NCBI GenBank assembly: GCA_021324155.1
Contig: JAJPJQ010000049.1
Span: 178,287 to 242,286 of the forward strand
Length of the DNA: 64,000 nucleotides
Direction of reading: 5' to 3'
Source: Pseudomonadota bacterium
Lineage (GTDB): Bacteria; Desulfobacterota; Binatia; UBA9968
Below are positions 16,974-25,900 of the stretch, piece by piece. The translations under genes and the position numbers were made by a program. Within the stretch, counting starts at the first letter, position 1. Each line of letters starts with the position of its first letter. The notes beneath the pieces were generated by a model. That model was not told the DNA's origin, ran no database searches, and worked only from the letters and a program-made list of their open reading frames with translations.

Positions 16974-18710
16974 ATGAACGGCGCTGAATCGGCAAATCAG
17001 GCCGGCGTTTTTCCGCGCGCGTCGCTTCGCCTCGACGTGCAGGCCCTGCTGTTGACTCTGCTGCTCGGCGTCATCGCCTTTCTCGTCCTGACCCCGCTCG
17101 TTCTCTTGCTGCTCAACAGCTTTCAGATCGGCAAGCCCGGCGGCGCGGTCGTCTACAGTCTCGACGGCTGGCGCCAGGCGTTTTCCAGCGCCGGCATCGT
17201 CGACGCGATCTACAACAGCTTTTCGCTCGCGATCACGCGCCAGCTGATCGGCATGGTCGCCGGGGTTTTCCTCGCCTGGCTGCTCGCGCGCACCGATATC
17301 CCGATGAAGGGCATGCTGGAATTCATGTTCTGGCTGTCCTTCTTTCTTCCGGCCCTGCCCGTCACGCTCGGCTGGATTCTGCTGCTCGACCCGAAGTACG
17401 GAATCCTGAACCAGCTCATCATGAAGCTGCCGTTCGTCACCGGGCCGCCCTTCGACATCTACTCCTACTGGGGCATCGTCTGGGTGCATCTCGCGACGAC
17501 GGGCATATCGCTCAAGGTCATGCTGCTGACGCCGGCGTTTCGGAATCTCGACGCCTCGCTGGAAGAATCCTCGCGCGTCGCCGGCGCGGGCACCTTCGGC
17601 ACCCTGCTGCGCATCATCGTGCCGGTAATGATGCCCGTTCTGCTCGTGACGATGATCCTCGGCCTCATCCGCTCCCTCGAAGCGTTCGAGATCGAGCTCG
17701 TCCTCGGCGTGCCGATCGGGCTGCATGTCTTCTCGACCAAGATCCACAGCTTCGTGACGCACGAGCCGCCGCAGTTTCCGCCGGCAACGGCGCTCGGCGC
17801 CTTTTTTCTCCTGATCCTGCTCTCGCTGGTCGCATTCCAGCGGCTCTACATCGGCCGGCGGTCGTACGTGGTCGTTACGGGAAAGAGTTTCAGCACGCGG
17901 CCGATCGCCCTCGGCGCGTGGAAATATCCCGCGCTGGCGCTCGTGCTCTTGATCACGCTGAGCCTCACGGTGCTGCCGACGACGTTTCTGCTGCTCGGGA
18001 CCTTTATGAAGCTCTTCGGCTTCTTCACGATCAAAGACCCCTTCACGCTCGACAACTGGCGCGGCGTTCTCTCGGACCCGATCCTCCTCCGCTCGCTGAA
18101 AAATACCCTCATTCTCGGCTTCTCGAGCGCCGGCATCGGCGTTCTCCTGAGCTCGCTGGTCGCTTACGTCATCGTGAAATCGCGCTTCAAATTACGCGCG
18201 CTGCTCGATTTCCTCTGCTGGCTTCCCTGGGCGATCCCGGGCATCCTGCTCGGCATGGCGCTGTTGTGGACGTTTTTGCTTATTCATAAATTCGTGCCGA
18301 TCTACGGCACAATGGGCGCGCTCGTACTGGCGATGGCGATCAGCGGGCTGCCGGTCTGCGTGCAGGTGATGAAGAGCTTTCTCATGCAGCTCAGCAACGA
18401 GCTGGAAGAAGCTTCGATGGTGTCGGGCGCGTCGTGGTTCACGACGTATCGCCGCATCGTCCTGCCGCTGATTCTTCCCTGCCTGATCGTCGTCGGCCTG
18501 ATCGAATTCATCTCCGCCGCGCGCAACATCAGCACCGTCGTGCTGCTCGCGACCGGCCAGACGCGGCCGCTCTCGCTCTTAATGCTCGATTACGCCGCCG
18601 GCGCGGAGCTCGAGCGCGCCACCGTCGTCGCGACGCTCATCATCGGCATCGTCGTCCTCGCCGCCCTGGGCGCGCGCTCCTTGGGCGGGCAGTTCAGCAT
18701 CCGGGGATGA
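16974..18710 (+). CDS. ABC importer permease, fused two-domain FbpB/AfuB type
   Basis: The 578-residue inner-membrane protein has about twelve hydrophobic helices and two copies of the ATPase-docking EAA loop: EESSRVAGAGTFGTLLRIIV (about residues 190-210) and EEASMVSGASWFTTYRRIVL (about 480-500). One chain therefore replaces the usual permease pair. It closes the operon and is followed by a strong terminator. No ABC ATPase gene lies next to it; the only one in the window (45310) belongs to another importer. Confidence 0.9.
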   Translation: MNGAESANQAGVFPRASLRLDVQALLLTLLLGVIAFLVLTPLVLLLLNSFQIGKPGGAVVYSLDGWRQAFSSAGIVDAIYNSFSLAITRQLIGMVAGVFLAWLLARTDIPMKGMLEFMFWLSFFLPALPVTLGWILLLDPKYGILNQLIMKLPFVTGPPFDIYSYWGIVWVHLATTGISLKVMLLTPAFRNLDASLEESSRVAGAGTFGTLLRIIVPVMMPVLLVTMILGLIRSLEAFEIELVLGVPIGLHVFSTKIHSFVTHEPPQFPPATALGAFFLLILLSLVAFQRLYIGRRSYVVVTGKSFSTRPIALGAWKYPALALVLLITLSLTVLPTTFLLLGTFMKLFGFFTIKDPFTLDNWRGVLSDPILLRSLKNTLILGFSSAGIGVLLSSLVAYVIVKSRFKLRALLDFLCWLPWAIPGILLGMALLWTFLLIHKFVPIYGTMGALVLAMAISGLPVCVQVMKSFLMQLSNELEEASMVSGASWFTTYRRIVLPLILPCLIVVGLIEFISAARNISTVVLLATGQTRPLSLLMLDYAAGAELERATVVATLIIGIVVLAALGARSLGGQFSIRG

Positions 18711-18723
18711 TTCGCTTTTTTTC

Positions 18724-18753
18724 TTGACCTTTCGGGCTGATCTCTCTTACAAT
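18724..18753 (+). promoter_or_regulatory. Candidate sigma-70 promoter
   Basis: TTGACC at 18724-18729 and TACAAT at 18748-18753 are separated by 18 bases, close to consensus. Transcription would start near 18760 and reach the terminator at 18817-18850 after about 90 bases, or read through into the DUF378 gene. Confidence 0.5.
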
Positions 18754-18759
18754 CTCCCC

Positions 18760-18850
18760 AACCCAACATAGGCTGGATCGACGCGGATCCGGTCGCATCG
18801 TCGAGTCGTTTTACTTAAGCCCGGACTAGTCGCCCAGCCGGGCTTTTTTT
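18760..18850 (+). ncRNA. Candidate short transcript (sRNA or attenuated leader)
   Basis: A promoter-like pair just upstream and an intrinsic terminator at the end bracket about 90 bases with no reading frame. I do not recognise a known riboswitch or sRNA. It could be an sRNA or a leader whose terminator controls the DUF378 gene. Inference from layout only. Confidence 0.3.
18817..18850 (+). terminator. Intrinsic terminator
   Basis: AAGCCCGG (18817-18824) pairs with CCGGGCTT (18838-18845) and is followed by a run of T to 18850. It ends the permease operon and/or the short transcript described above. Confidence 0.85.
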
Positions 18851-18873
18851 GTCGGAAAAGAGAGGAGGACGGT

Positions 18874-19098
18874 ATGCTGAAAAACGCCTGCACAGTGTGC
18901 AAGGTCGTGGGATTAATTGCGATCATCGGCGCGCTCAACTGGGGCATCATGGCGCTCTTCCATGTGAATATGGTCGAGCAGATCGCCGGCATGGGGATGG
19001 CGAACTGGATTTACATGCTCGTCGGGCTCGCCGGGATCATGCTGCTGGTCAGCTTCGTCTATGTCTGCCCCGCCTGTAGAAAAATGAAACCGGCGTAG
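18874..19098 (+). CDS. DUF378 family small membrane protein
   Basis: The 74-residue protein has two hydrophobic helices with the DUF378 pattern GALNWGIMALFHVNMVEQIA, then WIYMLVGLAGIMLLVSF. It has a Cys pair at the N-terminus (C6-x2-C9) and another at the C-terminus (CPACRK). The start has GAGGAGGACGG. Function is unknown in the family. It is the first gene after the terminator at 18850. Confidence 0.85.
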   Translation: MLKNACTVCKVVGLIAIIGALNWGIMALFHVNMVEQIAGMGMANWIYMLVGLAGIMLLVSFVYVCPACRKMKPA

Positions 19099-19277
19099 CC
19101 CTTCGATTTCTTAAAAGTCCCCCGGCGAACGCTCTAGCGCGGCTGCGATCGGCCGCGCAGTGGATGATTTTTTCTCCCGCGCTTGAGCCGGTAGCGGTCG
19201 TCCTGCATAAATTCTGCACGAAAAAGCCTCGCGAATGGCACGCGAGCGTCATCAGGAGCGCACTCACATGATTTAGA

Positions 19278-19297
19278 GTCCTCCCGAAAAGGAGGAC
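19278..19297 (+). promoter_or_regulatory. Hairpin sequestering the Shine-Dalgarno of the CreD-like gene
   Basis: GTCCTCC (19278-19284) pairs perfectly with GGAGGAC (19291-19297) across a CGAAAA loop. The GGAGG in the 3' arm is the ribosome site of the ATG at 19304. Folding would hide it, as in translational switches. Function is inferred from the pairing. Confidence 0.6.
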
Positions 19298-19303
19298 GGA
19301 TCC

Positions 19304-20542
19304 ATGAGGGCGCACATCGTAGCTTTGGTTTTCATTTTCCTCTGCACAACGATTGCCTGGGCGATTCTCGGCACGACGATCTTCAACCGAACCTATTCGC
19401 ACGACTCCACCCTGAAAAACCAGGTGACCTCGATTTGGGGCGCACCGCACGTTCAGAAGCCGCCGGCGGCCTTGGCGACGGAAGTCACGTATCGCCAGGA
19501 GGCAAACTACGAAAACCGCAAGAGAGTAGTGCGGACCGTCAAAGACGAGACGACCGTAGCGATTCCGCTCGAGATGAGTCGTATCAACGTTGATCTCGAT
19601 CTCGAACATCGCCAGAAGGGCCTGCTCTGGTACAGCACCTACAAGGTCGGCTTCGCCGGCGAATACGTCTTCCGTAATACGAGCAAGGGAGACCTCGTCA
19701 CCTGCACTTTCTATTTTCCGACCACGCAGGCGATCTACGACGACCTGGTCTTTACCGTCGACGGCGAGCCGGTTAAGACGGAAAACAAAAACGCCACAAT
19801 CGTGGCCACCGCCAAGATCGCGGCCGGCAAGACGGCCGTTTTAGCCGTTCGCTACCGCTCTCAGGGCCTGGACAGCTGGCGTTATGTATTCGGCGACGAC
19901 GTCACGCAGGTAAAAAATTTCGAGCTTCGGATGAAAACCAATTTCGGCGACATCGATTTCCCCGAAAACACGCTGTCGCCCTCTAAAAAAACGCCGACGA
20001 GCACCGGCTGGGAGCTTACCTGGACGTTTCGCAATCTCCTCTCCGGCTTTCAGATCGGCATGGTCCTGCCGCAGAAGCTCCAGCCGGGGCCGCTGGCGGG
20101 ACAGATCAGCTATTTTGCTCCGGTCTCCTTGTTCTTTTTCTTTTTCTTGATGTTCATCATCACGACGCTGCGCGGGATCGATTTGCATCCGATGAATTAC
20201 TTCTTTCTCGCCTGCGCCTTTTTCGCTTTTCACCTGCTGCTCGCGTATCTGGTGGATCACATCTCGATCCATCTGGCATTTATCGTCTGCTCGCTCGTGT
20301 CTATCGGCCTGGTGGTAAGCTACTTGAGGCTCGTCGTCGGCATCCGCTTCGCCGCCCTCGAGGCGGGGCTCGCGCAGCTCGTCTATTTGGTGCTCTTCTC
20401 CTACGCGTTTTTTTTCAAAGGATTTACGGGATTGTCGATCACCATCGGCTCGGTGGTGACGCTTTTCGTCGTGATGCAGATGACCGGCCGCATCCGCTGG
20501 TCGGAAAAATTCGGCGGCAAGGCGCGCCTCGCGTCCGTTTGA
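19304..20542 (+). CDS. CreD-like inner-membrane protein
   Basis: The 412-residue protein has one N-terminal helix, a large extracytoplasmic beta-rich domain (about residues 40-280) and five to six C-terminal helices (from FAPVSLFFFFFLMFIITTLR on). This is the architecture of CreD/DUF4436-like envelope proteins. It is upstream of an OmpR-type regulator and kinase, as creD neighbours creBC, though here creD comes first. It is probably an envelope-stress output or sensor partner of that pair (inference). Its translation start lies in the hairpin at 19278. Confidence 0.65.
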   Translation: MRAHIVALVFIFLCTTIAWAILGTTIFNRTYSHDSTLKNQVTSIWGAPHVQKPPAALATEVTYRQEANYENRKRVVRTVKDETTVAIPLEMSRINVDLDLEHRQKGLLWYSTYKVGFAGEYVFRNTSKGDLVTCTFYFPTTQAIYDDLVFTVDGEPVKTENKNATIVATAKIAAGKTAVLAVRYRSQGLDSWRYVFGDDVTQVKNFELRMKTNFGDIDFPENTLSPSKKTPTSTGWELTWTFRNLLSGFQIGMVLPQKLQPGPLAGQISYFAPVSLFFFFFLMFIITTLRGIDLHPMNYFFLACAFFAFHLLLAYLVDHISIHLAFIVCSLVSIGLVVSYLRLVVGIRFAALEAGLAQLVYLVLFSYAFFFKGFTGLSITIGSVVTLFVVMQMTGRIRWSEKFGGKARLASV

Positions 20543-20595
20543 GAGGCTACATTGGCTTTTTACACCCGGAGACATTATCCTAGACAGTCGAATTT

Positions 20596-21288
20596 ATGGG
20601 CAAGAGGATACTGGTCGTTGATGATGATCCTCACATTCGGGAAGTCGTGCAGTTCGCGCTGGAGAAAGCCGGTCTCGACGTCGTGGAAGCGGCCGACGGC
20701 GAAGCGGCGCTTCGCCAGCTTCACGCGGCGAAGCCGGATCTGGTGATCCTCGACATCACGATGCCCGAGCTCGACGGTCTCGAAGTCTGCCGGCGCATCC
20801 GCAAGACATCCGACGTGTCGATACTGTTTCTCTCCTCTCGGTCCGACGAAGTGGATCGGGTCGTCGGGTTCGAAATCGGCGGTGACGATTACGTCACGAA
20901 ACCGTTCAGCCCGCGGGAGTTGGTGGCCCGCGTACAGGCGATTTTGAAGCGAGCGGGGCAGCGCCCCGCCGCGAGCGAGCCCGAGGCGTTGCAGCATGGC
21001 TTGCTCAAGCTGAACATTGACGCCCACACGGCTTTTTGGAGGTCGAAGCCGGTGCCGCTGACCGCCGTCGAGTTCGCGCTCGTCAAAACTCTGTTGCGGC
21101 GCCCCGAGCACGTGCACAGCCGCGACGAGCTTATCGACGGCGCGTATCGAAACCACATCACGGTCAGCGACCGCACGATCGACAGCCACATCCGAAGGAT
21201 TAGGAGCAAATACGCCGAGGCGGGCGGAAAGTCCGTCATCGAAACCGTGCACGGCGTCGGCTACAAGCTGGGCTCATGTCAGTCGTAG
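20596..21288 (+). CDS. OmpR/PhoB-family response regulator
   Basis: The 230-residue protein has a receiver domain (residues 3-118) with acidic pocket DDD at 9-11, phospho-acceptor D53 (VILDITMPELDG) and the conserved Lys in VTKPFSP. A winged-helix DNA-binding domain follows (about 130-228; SRDELIDGAY, SVIETVHGVGYKL). It overlaps the kinase gene by 13 bases, showing tight coupling. Confidence 0.93.
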   Translation: MGKRILVVDDDPHIREVVQFALEKAGLDVVEAADGEAALRQLHAAKPDLVILDITMPELDGLEVCRRIRKTSDVSILFLSSRSDEVDRVVGFEIGGDDYVTKPFSPRELVARVQAILKRAGQRPAASEPEALQHGLLKLNIDAHTAFWRSKPVPLTAVEFALVKTLLRRPEHVHSRDELIDGAYRNHITVSDRTIDSHIRRIRSKYAEAGGKSVIETVHGVGYKLGSCQS

Positions 21289-22880
21289 ACAAACGCACAC
21301 GCTCGCATTTCAAGCTCCGCTCGATTCTTCTCGCCGTGAACTTCGTTTTAGTGCTCCTGCCGCTGGGCGGCATAGTATTTTTCCGCATTTACGAAAACGA
21401 GCTGGTACAACAAACCGAGCTGGAGCTGATATCGCAAGCGGCTTTCATCGCTTCCGTTTACAAACAAGAGATCAATCGCGTGCTTCAATCGCGCGCAGCT
21501 TCGGAGAAATATGGTATTCCCGTGAGCGCCGCCGCGCCGGGCGACGAACGCTATCTTCCGGTAACACCGCAACTCAATTTGTCTTCGCACACAATTTTAC
21601 CGCGCCCGGAAGGCGCCATCGCCGTCGAAGGCCAGGCCGACACCGCTGGACTGGAGGCCGGCGTCCGTATGACGCCGGTACTCGAAGACGCGCAGCGCAC
21701 GGTTTTATCCGGCATCCGGATCCTCGACTACCGGGGCGTCGTTGTGGCTGGACGCGAAGACCTCGGGCTTTCGCTGGCCAATCTGGACGAAGTTCGACGG
21801 GCGCTCGCCGGCCGATACGCAAGCGCGATTCGCGCGCGGCTGCTGAAGCATCCGGTGCCGCCGCTCGCGTCGATCAGCCGCGGGACCGGCATTCGGGTTT
21901 TTGTCGCTTTCCCGATCGTGAACAACGATCGGCTGATGGGCGTGGTGCTGCTCTCCCGCACCCCGAGAAGCATTCTCGAGCATTTATACAGCGAGCGGGA
22001 AACCGTCGCGCTTGTCGGCGCGGGTTTAGTCTTGCTCGCCGTCGGGCTGGCGTTTTTCACCTCCTACACGATCGCTCGTCCCATCCACGCGCTGATTCGA
22101 CAGACCCGCGGCATCGCGGGCGGGGAGAAGGTGGCGCTCGAGCCGATCAAATCGCCGGTGACGGAAGAGCTCGATCTGCTGTCTCAAAGCTTCGCCGACA
22201 TGGCGCGAGCCCTGGAGCATCGCTCCGATTACATCCGCAATTTCGCCACTCAGGTCTCGCATGAATTCAAAACTCCACTGGCCGGCATCCGCGGCGCAGT
22301 GGAGCTGCTCCAGGAACATATCGCCGAGATGCCGCCGGAGAAGCGCGACCGCTTTTTAGCCAATGTCGCACACGACGCCAACCGGCTGCAGCGGCTCGTC
22401 GACCGGCTCTTGGAATTGGCGCGGGCGGACGTTCTTGAAGCTGGCGCGGAAACCGCCGATATTGCCTCGCTGCTCGTTCGGCTAACGGAGCGTTATAGGG
22501 AATTCGCCCTTACGATTACGGTTACGCCGCAGGACTTGCGCATGAAAGCGCGGATTGCGCCGGAAGTCCTGGAGACTGTCTTCGTTAATCTGTTGGATAA
22601 CAGCCGCCAGAGCGGAGCGGACCACGTCACCATCGATTCTCGCCGCGGCGGCGGCAATTGTCTTATAACTGTAACCGACAACGGCCGCGGCATCTCCAAG
22701 GCCAACGCAGACAAAATATTTATGCCCTTCTTCACCACTCACCGCGAAGACGGCGGCACCGGCCTGGGACTGGGAATCGTAAAGTCGCTCCTCACCGCTC
22801 ACCACGGCGACATATCGCTCGTCGATGGAGCCGGCGGAGCGGTATTCCTTATCTCTATTCCCGACATCGATCCTATTTAA
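21276..22880 (+). CDS. Sensor histidine kinase, CreC/PhoR-like
   Basis: The 534-residue membrane kinase has an N-terminal helix, a periplasmic sensing domain (about 45-240), a second helix, HAMP (about 265-315), a HisKA domain with phospho-acceptor H329 in VSHEFKTPLAGIRG, and an ATPase domain with VFVNLLDNS, VTDNGRGIS and GTGLGLGIV boxes. It is the partner of the regulator at 20596. The signal is unknown; the CreD-like neighbour hints at an envelope cue. Confidence 0.93.
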   Translation: MSVVDKRTRSHFKLRSILLAVNFVLVLLPLGGIVFFRIYENELVQQTELELISQAAFIASVYKQEINRVLQSRAASEKYGIPVSAAAPGDERYLPVTPQLNLSSHTILPRPEGAIAVEGQADTAGLEAGVRMTPVLEDAQRTVLSGIRILDYRGVVVAGREDLGLSLANLDEVRRALAGRYASAIRARLLKHPVPPLASISRGTGIRVFVAFPIVNNDRLMGVVLLSRTPRSILEHLYSERETVALVGAGLVLLAVGLAFFTSYTIARPIHALIRQTRGIAGGEKVALEPIKSPVTEELDLLSQSFADMARALEHRSDYIRNFATQVSHEFKTPLAGIRGAVELLQEHIAEMPPEKRDRFLANVAHDANRLQRLVDRLLELARADVLEAGAETADIASLLVRLTERYREFALTITVTPQDLRMKARIAPEVLETVFVNLLDNSRQSGADHVTIDSRRGGGNCLITVTDNGRGISKANADKIFMPFFTTHREDGGTGLGLGIVKSLLTAHHGDISLVDGAGGAVFLISIPDIDPI

Positions 22881-22940
22881 CTGTCATTAGCATCCTCCCG
22901 GTCTCCTGGGTTATACTAAAAGGGTTAGGAGGCACCCTGC

Positions 22941-24053
22941 ATGCTCGCAACCCGTATCGTCCAGAAAGAGGGCACGTTTTACTTCGCCGCGGTCAAGGCG
23001 ACGGAGCTGCTCGACCGGGTGCGCTTTACCAGCCGCTATTATTTCGAAGGCGAGGAGATCGCGCCCGACGACGCGGGCGACGACGAGGTCGCGCGCTTTA
23101 TCTCCGGCATCGAGCATAGCGAGAAATCCTTCCAGCGCGTCTTGAACCGGCGGAAGATCCGCCAGATCGTGAACTTCTACGAGACCGCCGTTAGCCAGCC
23201 GCTCATCCCAGGCACTATCCTGCTCTTTTCCGACGAGACGCTGGGATTCCGGCGGCAGGACGGCTCCTATAGCGTTGGTTTCCTCAGCGAGCCGAAGGGG
23301 AAATTTTTAATTATCGACGGCCAGCACCGCCTCGCGGCGCTGCACTTTTTCGCCGAGAAGCACCCCGACGTCGCCAAGGAAGTCGACGTGCCGTGCGTGA
23401 TGTTCGACGGCAAGAGCGCCGACTTCGCCACCGAGATGTTCGTCATCATCAATTCGACTCACACCCGCATCAACAAGTCGCATCTCGTCGACCTCTACGA
23501 GCGCGTCTCCTGGGAGACGCCGGAGAAAAAGCTCGCCGCCAAAGTCGTGAACCTTCTCTACGAGGAGAACGACTCGCCGCTGCGCTACCGCATCAACCGA
23601 CTGGGCGGCCGCAGCCGGCAGGAGAAATGGATCCTGCAGTCCGAGCTCTTCAACGAGATTTACAAGATCGTGCTGCGGAACCGAAAGCTTTTCGAAAACC
23701 AGTTCCAGTTCCGCTCCGATTACGTCTACCCGCTCGTGCGCGACTACTTCAAAGCCGTGCGCGATACCATGCATGCGGTCTGGGGCGACAACGAGCGCTA
23801 TATGTTCACGCGCGACGTGACCCTGAAGGCGCTGATCCGAGTCTTCGGCGATATCATTCGTAATCGAAAGATTTTCCAGGCCTGGGACGAGAAGCGCGAC
23901 CCGCGGGTCTTCGCCGTGCTGATGCAGCCGTGGAAAGAGCTCGTGCGCGACTTCCGCTCGGAAGGATTCTACGAGCGCTTTCCCGCGAAAGGGCAGGTCG
24001 AGCGCGTGCGCCGCATTCACGTGAAGCTCAGCCAGGCGATCGGCTACGCGTGA
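22941..24053 (+). CDS. DGQHR-domain protein (DndB-like)
   Basis: The 370-residue soluble protein has the diagnostic DGQHR at residues 126-130 (LIIDGQHRLAAL) and the companion segment FVIINSTHTRINKSHL, as in DndB/DptB-type proteins. DndB controls DNA phosphorothioation clusters, but DGQHR proteins are also found alone or with other DNA-modification systems. No dndACDE or nuclease gene is adjacent, so the role here is open. Confidence 0.82.
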   Translation: MLATRIVQKEGTFYFAAVKATELLDRVRFTSRYYFEGEEIAPDDAGDDEVARFISGIEHSEKSFQRVLNRRKIRQIVNFYETAVSQPLIPGTILLFSDETLGFRRQDGSYSVGFLSEPKGKFLIIDGQHRLAALHFFAEKHPDVAKEVDVPCVMFDGKSADFATEMFVIINSTHTRINKSHLVDLYERVSWETPEKKLAAKVVNLLYEENDSPLRYRINRLGGRSRQEKWILQSELFNEIYKIVLRNRKLFENQFQFRSDYVYPLVRDYFKAVRDTMHAVWGDNERYMFTRDVTLKALIRVFGDIIRNRKIFQAWDEKRDPRVFAVLMQPWKELVRDFRSEGFYERFPAKGQVERVRRIHVKLSQAIGYA

Positions 24054-24552
24054 GAATTACCGGGTGCAGAAAACGGAAATTCAGCAAATCGTTCAAGGCG
24101 GTTGTACTTTTCCAGCCGGCTTTCGTCGACGCAATCCGAAGCCGTTTCATTTACTCGCACGGATACGGCGCTGGCTTGGAAAGCGCTCGTCGCTTTACGC
24201 GATACTACGGCGGCTCACCCGGAGATACTAACACGCGCCATTTTTTCTTCAGGCGATTTTGTAACGCAAATCAGGATAATACCCTATTCCGTTTCGACTG
24301 GCGGATGGATAAATAGCCCAGCGAATGCGCGGCGCGTCGATCGTGGCGCGATTTGGTCGGCGGTGACAAAGCAGCGAAATGCACGGTTCGATATACGCGC
24401 AAGTTGCTGATGACTCACGAGAAAATGACCAAGGGTCACAGAATATACAGCAAAACATGACCCCCTTAAACTTTATCAAAAATCGAATATAGGTAGAATA
24501 CGAAGCATCCAACTTACAGGTGGCGCGGGCGTAACTTACAAGGGAGGAAAAG
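24054..24552. other. Unassigned 499-base intergenic region
   Basis: It appears less GC-rich than its surroundings, especially 24400-24500. Short open frames exist (for example 24102-24410) but they show no recognisable domain and no ribosome site. A short dyad TGACCAAGGGTCA lies near 24427. I see no tRNA, terminator with T-run or known RNA. Confidence 0.4.
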
Positions 24553-24759
24553 ATGAAACTCTCGACAGCCTACGTGTGCTACTCATGCGAAGAGGTGCTG
24601 GATACGGCGCCGTACGGACGCTGCGATATGTGCGGCTCCGCCGACGTCTATCCGCTCAGCTGGCTTGGGCAGCCGGAAGAGAAGAGAAACCGCTGGGTCG
24701 ATCGGGTTAACGGCAAAATGCGCGGGCGAGAGCTCGCGGCGAACTCCCGTCCGGTATAG
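24553..24759 (+). CDS. Small zinc-ribbon protein
   Basis: The 68-residue protein has C9-x2-C12 and C24-x2-C27 (CYSCEEVLDTAPYGRCDMCG), a zinc ribbon or rubredoxin-like knuckle pair. A basic tail follows. The start has AGGGAGGAAAAG. No family name can be given. It may be an accessory nucleic-acid- or metal-binding factor. Confidence 0.7.
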   Translation: MKLSTAYVCYSCEEVLDTAPYGRCDMCGSADVYPLSWLGQPEEKRNRWVDRVNGKMRGRELAANSRPV

Positions 24760-24782
24760 CAATGCAGCGTCCGGCGCCGCGA

Positions 24783-25892
24783 TTATTTTAATATCTGCTC
24801 GGCGAACTGCGCCGACGGCAGCCGGACTTTCGTGTATTTATCCTCCAGGTGATTCCGCACACGGTTATACTCCTCCACCGTGAGCACGTCTTTCGCGGCT
24901 TGCACCCCCTCGGCTTGGAGCCATTTGGTGTCCACGTCGATGCGGCGCGTTGATTGATGCATCACCTTGACATAAAGCTCCTGTCCTTCTTTGGATAGGA
25001 GCCAATTGACGAAGAGCCGCGCCGCGTTCGGATGCGGCGGCCCTTTGACGATGCCGATGACGCCGGAGCCGTTGCTCGACGGGGCGCCTTCCTTTAACTT
25101 GGGCAGCTCCTTGATGGGCAGGCTCGCGACGATGAAGCCCTCGAGCGTGTAGAAGCTCACGCCCAGGGCGATCGCGAGCTTGCCCTTCGCGAGCGCGTCG
25201 GCAAGCTGGCGCTGATCGCGGCTGACGAAGAGGTCCTGCTGCACGAGCTTGCGCAGGAAACCCTCGCCTTTCAGGTCCCACATGAACGACCAGATCGACT
25301 GCCCTGAGCCGGGGGTCCGCGGGTCGAGGAGGCCGAGCTTCCCTTTCCATTTGGGGTTGAGAAAGTCGTCGAGCGAGCGGATCTCCTCCGGCTTGACGAG
25401 GGACGTGTTGTGCCAGAAGCCGCCGGTGCCGGCGTCGGCGATGAACGAATACAAAAACCGCTTGGTCTTCAGGTTGTCTTCCCAGACGTGGCCGGCCCAC
25501 CAGTATTTCTCTTCTTTCACTTCGGGCAGAATCCAGTTGGCTGGCATGGGATCGGCCATGCCGTCTTCGGCCATCGACTCGTACGTGCCCGAGCCGCCCA
25601 TGAAGACGTCGAAATATTTCACGCCGGCTTTGAATTCGGCGGCAATGCGGCTCGCGTTCTGCGGCCCGCGCGCGGGGAGAAGTTCCATGTCGACGCCGAA
25701 CTTGGGCTTGAAGACGAGATCGAGTTCCTTCCGCAGCTCGGCGCGCGCCGGGATGCCGACGACGATCTTGCCCTCTTTTTTCGCCTCCTGAAGCGTGCGC
25801 TCCCAGTCTTTCTTCCAGTCGCTCTGCGCGCAGAGATCGGCGGCGGGAAAAAAGACGCCGATCGCGAAGACGAGCGTAAAGAATAGCCGCAT
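24783..25892 (-). CDS. ABC importer solute-binding protein (SBP 4)
   Basis: The 369-residue protein has a signal peptide (MRLFFTLVFAIGVFFPAADL, then CAQ) and the family block KYWWAGHVWEDNLKTKRFLY with WKGKLGLLDPRTPGSG. It is most similar to the adjacent SBP 3, with KTKRFLYSFIA in both, indicating tandem duplication. It is the last gene of the minus-strand cluster that starts at 30144. No permease or ATPase accompanies it. Confidence 0.85.
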   Translation of the reverse strand: MRLFFTLVFAIGVFFPAADLCAQSDWKKDWERTLQEAKKEGKIVVGIPARAELRKELDLVFKPKFGVDMELLPARGPQNASRIAAEFKAGVKYFDVFMGGSGTYESMAEDGMADPMPANWILPEVKEEKYWWAGHVWEDNLKTKRFLYSFIADAGTGGFWHNTSLVKPEEIRSLDDFLNPKWKGKLGLLDPRTPGSGQSIWSFMWDLKGEGFLRKLVQQDLFVSRDQRQLADALAKGKLAIALGVSFYTLEGFIVASLPIKELPKLKEGAPSSNGSGVIGIVKGPPHPNAARLFVNWLLSKEGQELYVKVMHQSTRRIDVDTKWLQAEGVQAAKDVLTVEEYNRVRNHLEDKYTKVRLPSAQFAEQILK

Positions 25893-25900
25893 GCGGCCTC

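Noticed and set aside
16206..17762. 518-codon minus-strand frame across the bicupin and permease
   Set aside because: Spans two real genes on the other strand and is low-complexity (Arg/Glu/Asp-rich) without a domain.
24102..24410. 102-codon frame in the 24054-24552 spacer
   Set aside because: No ribosome site, no domain and competing frames of similar length; kept only as an unassigned region.
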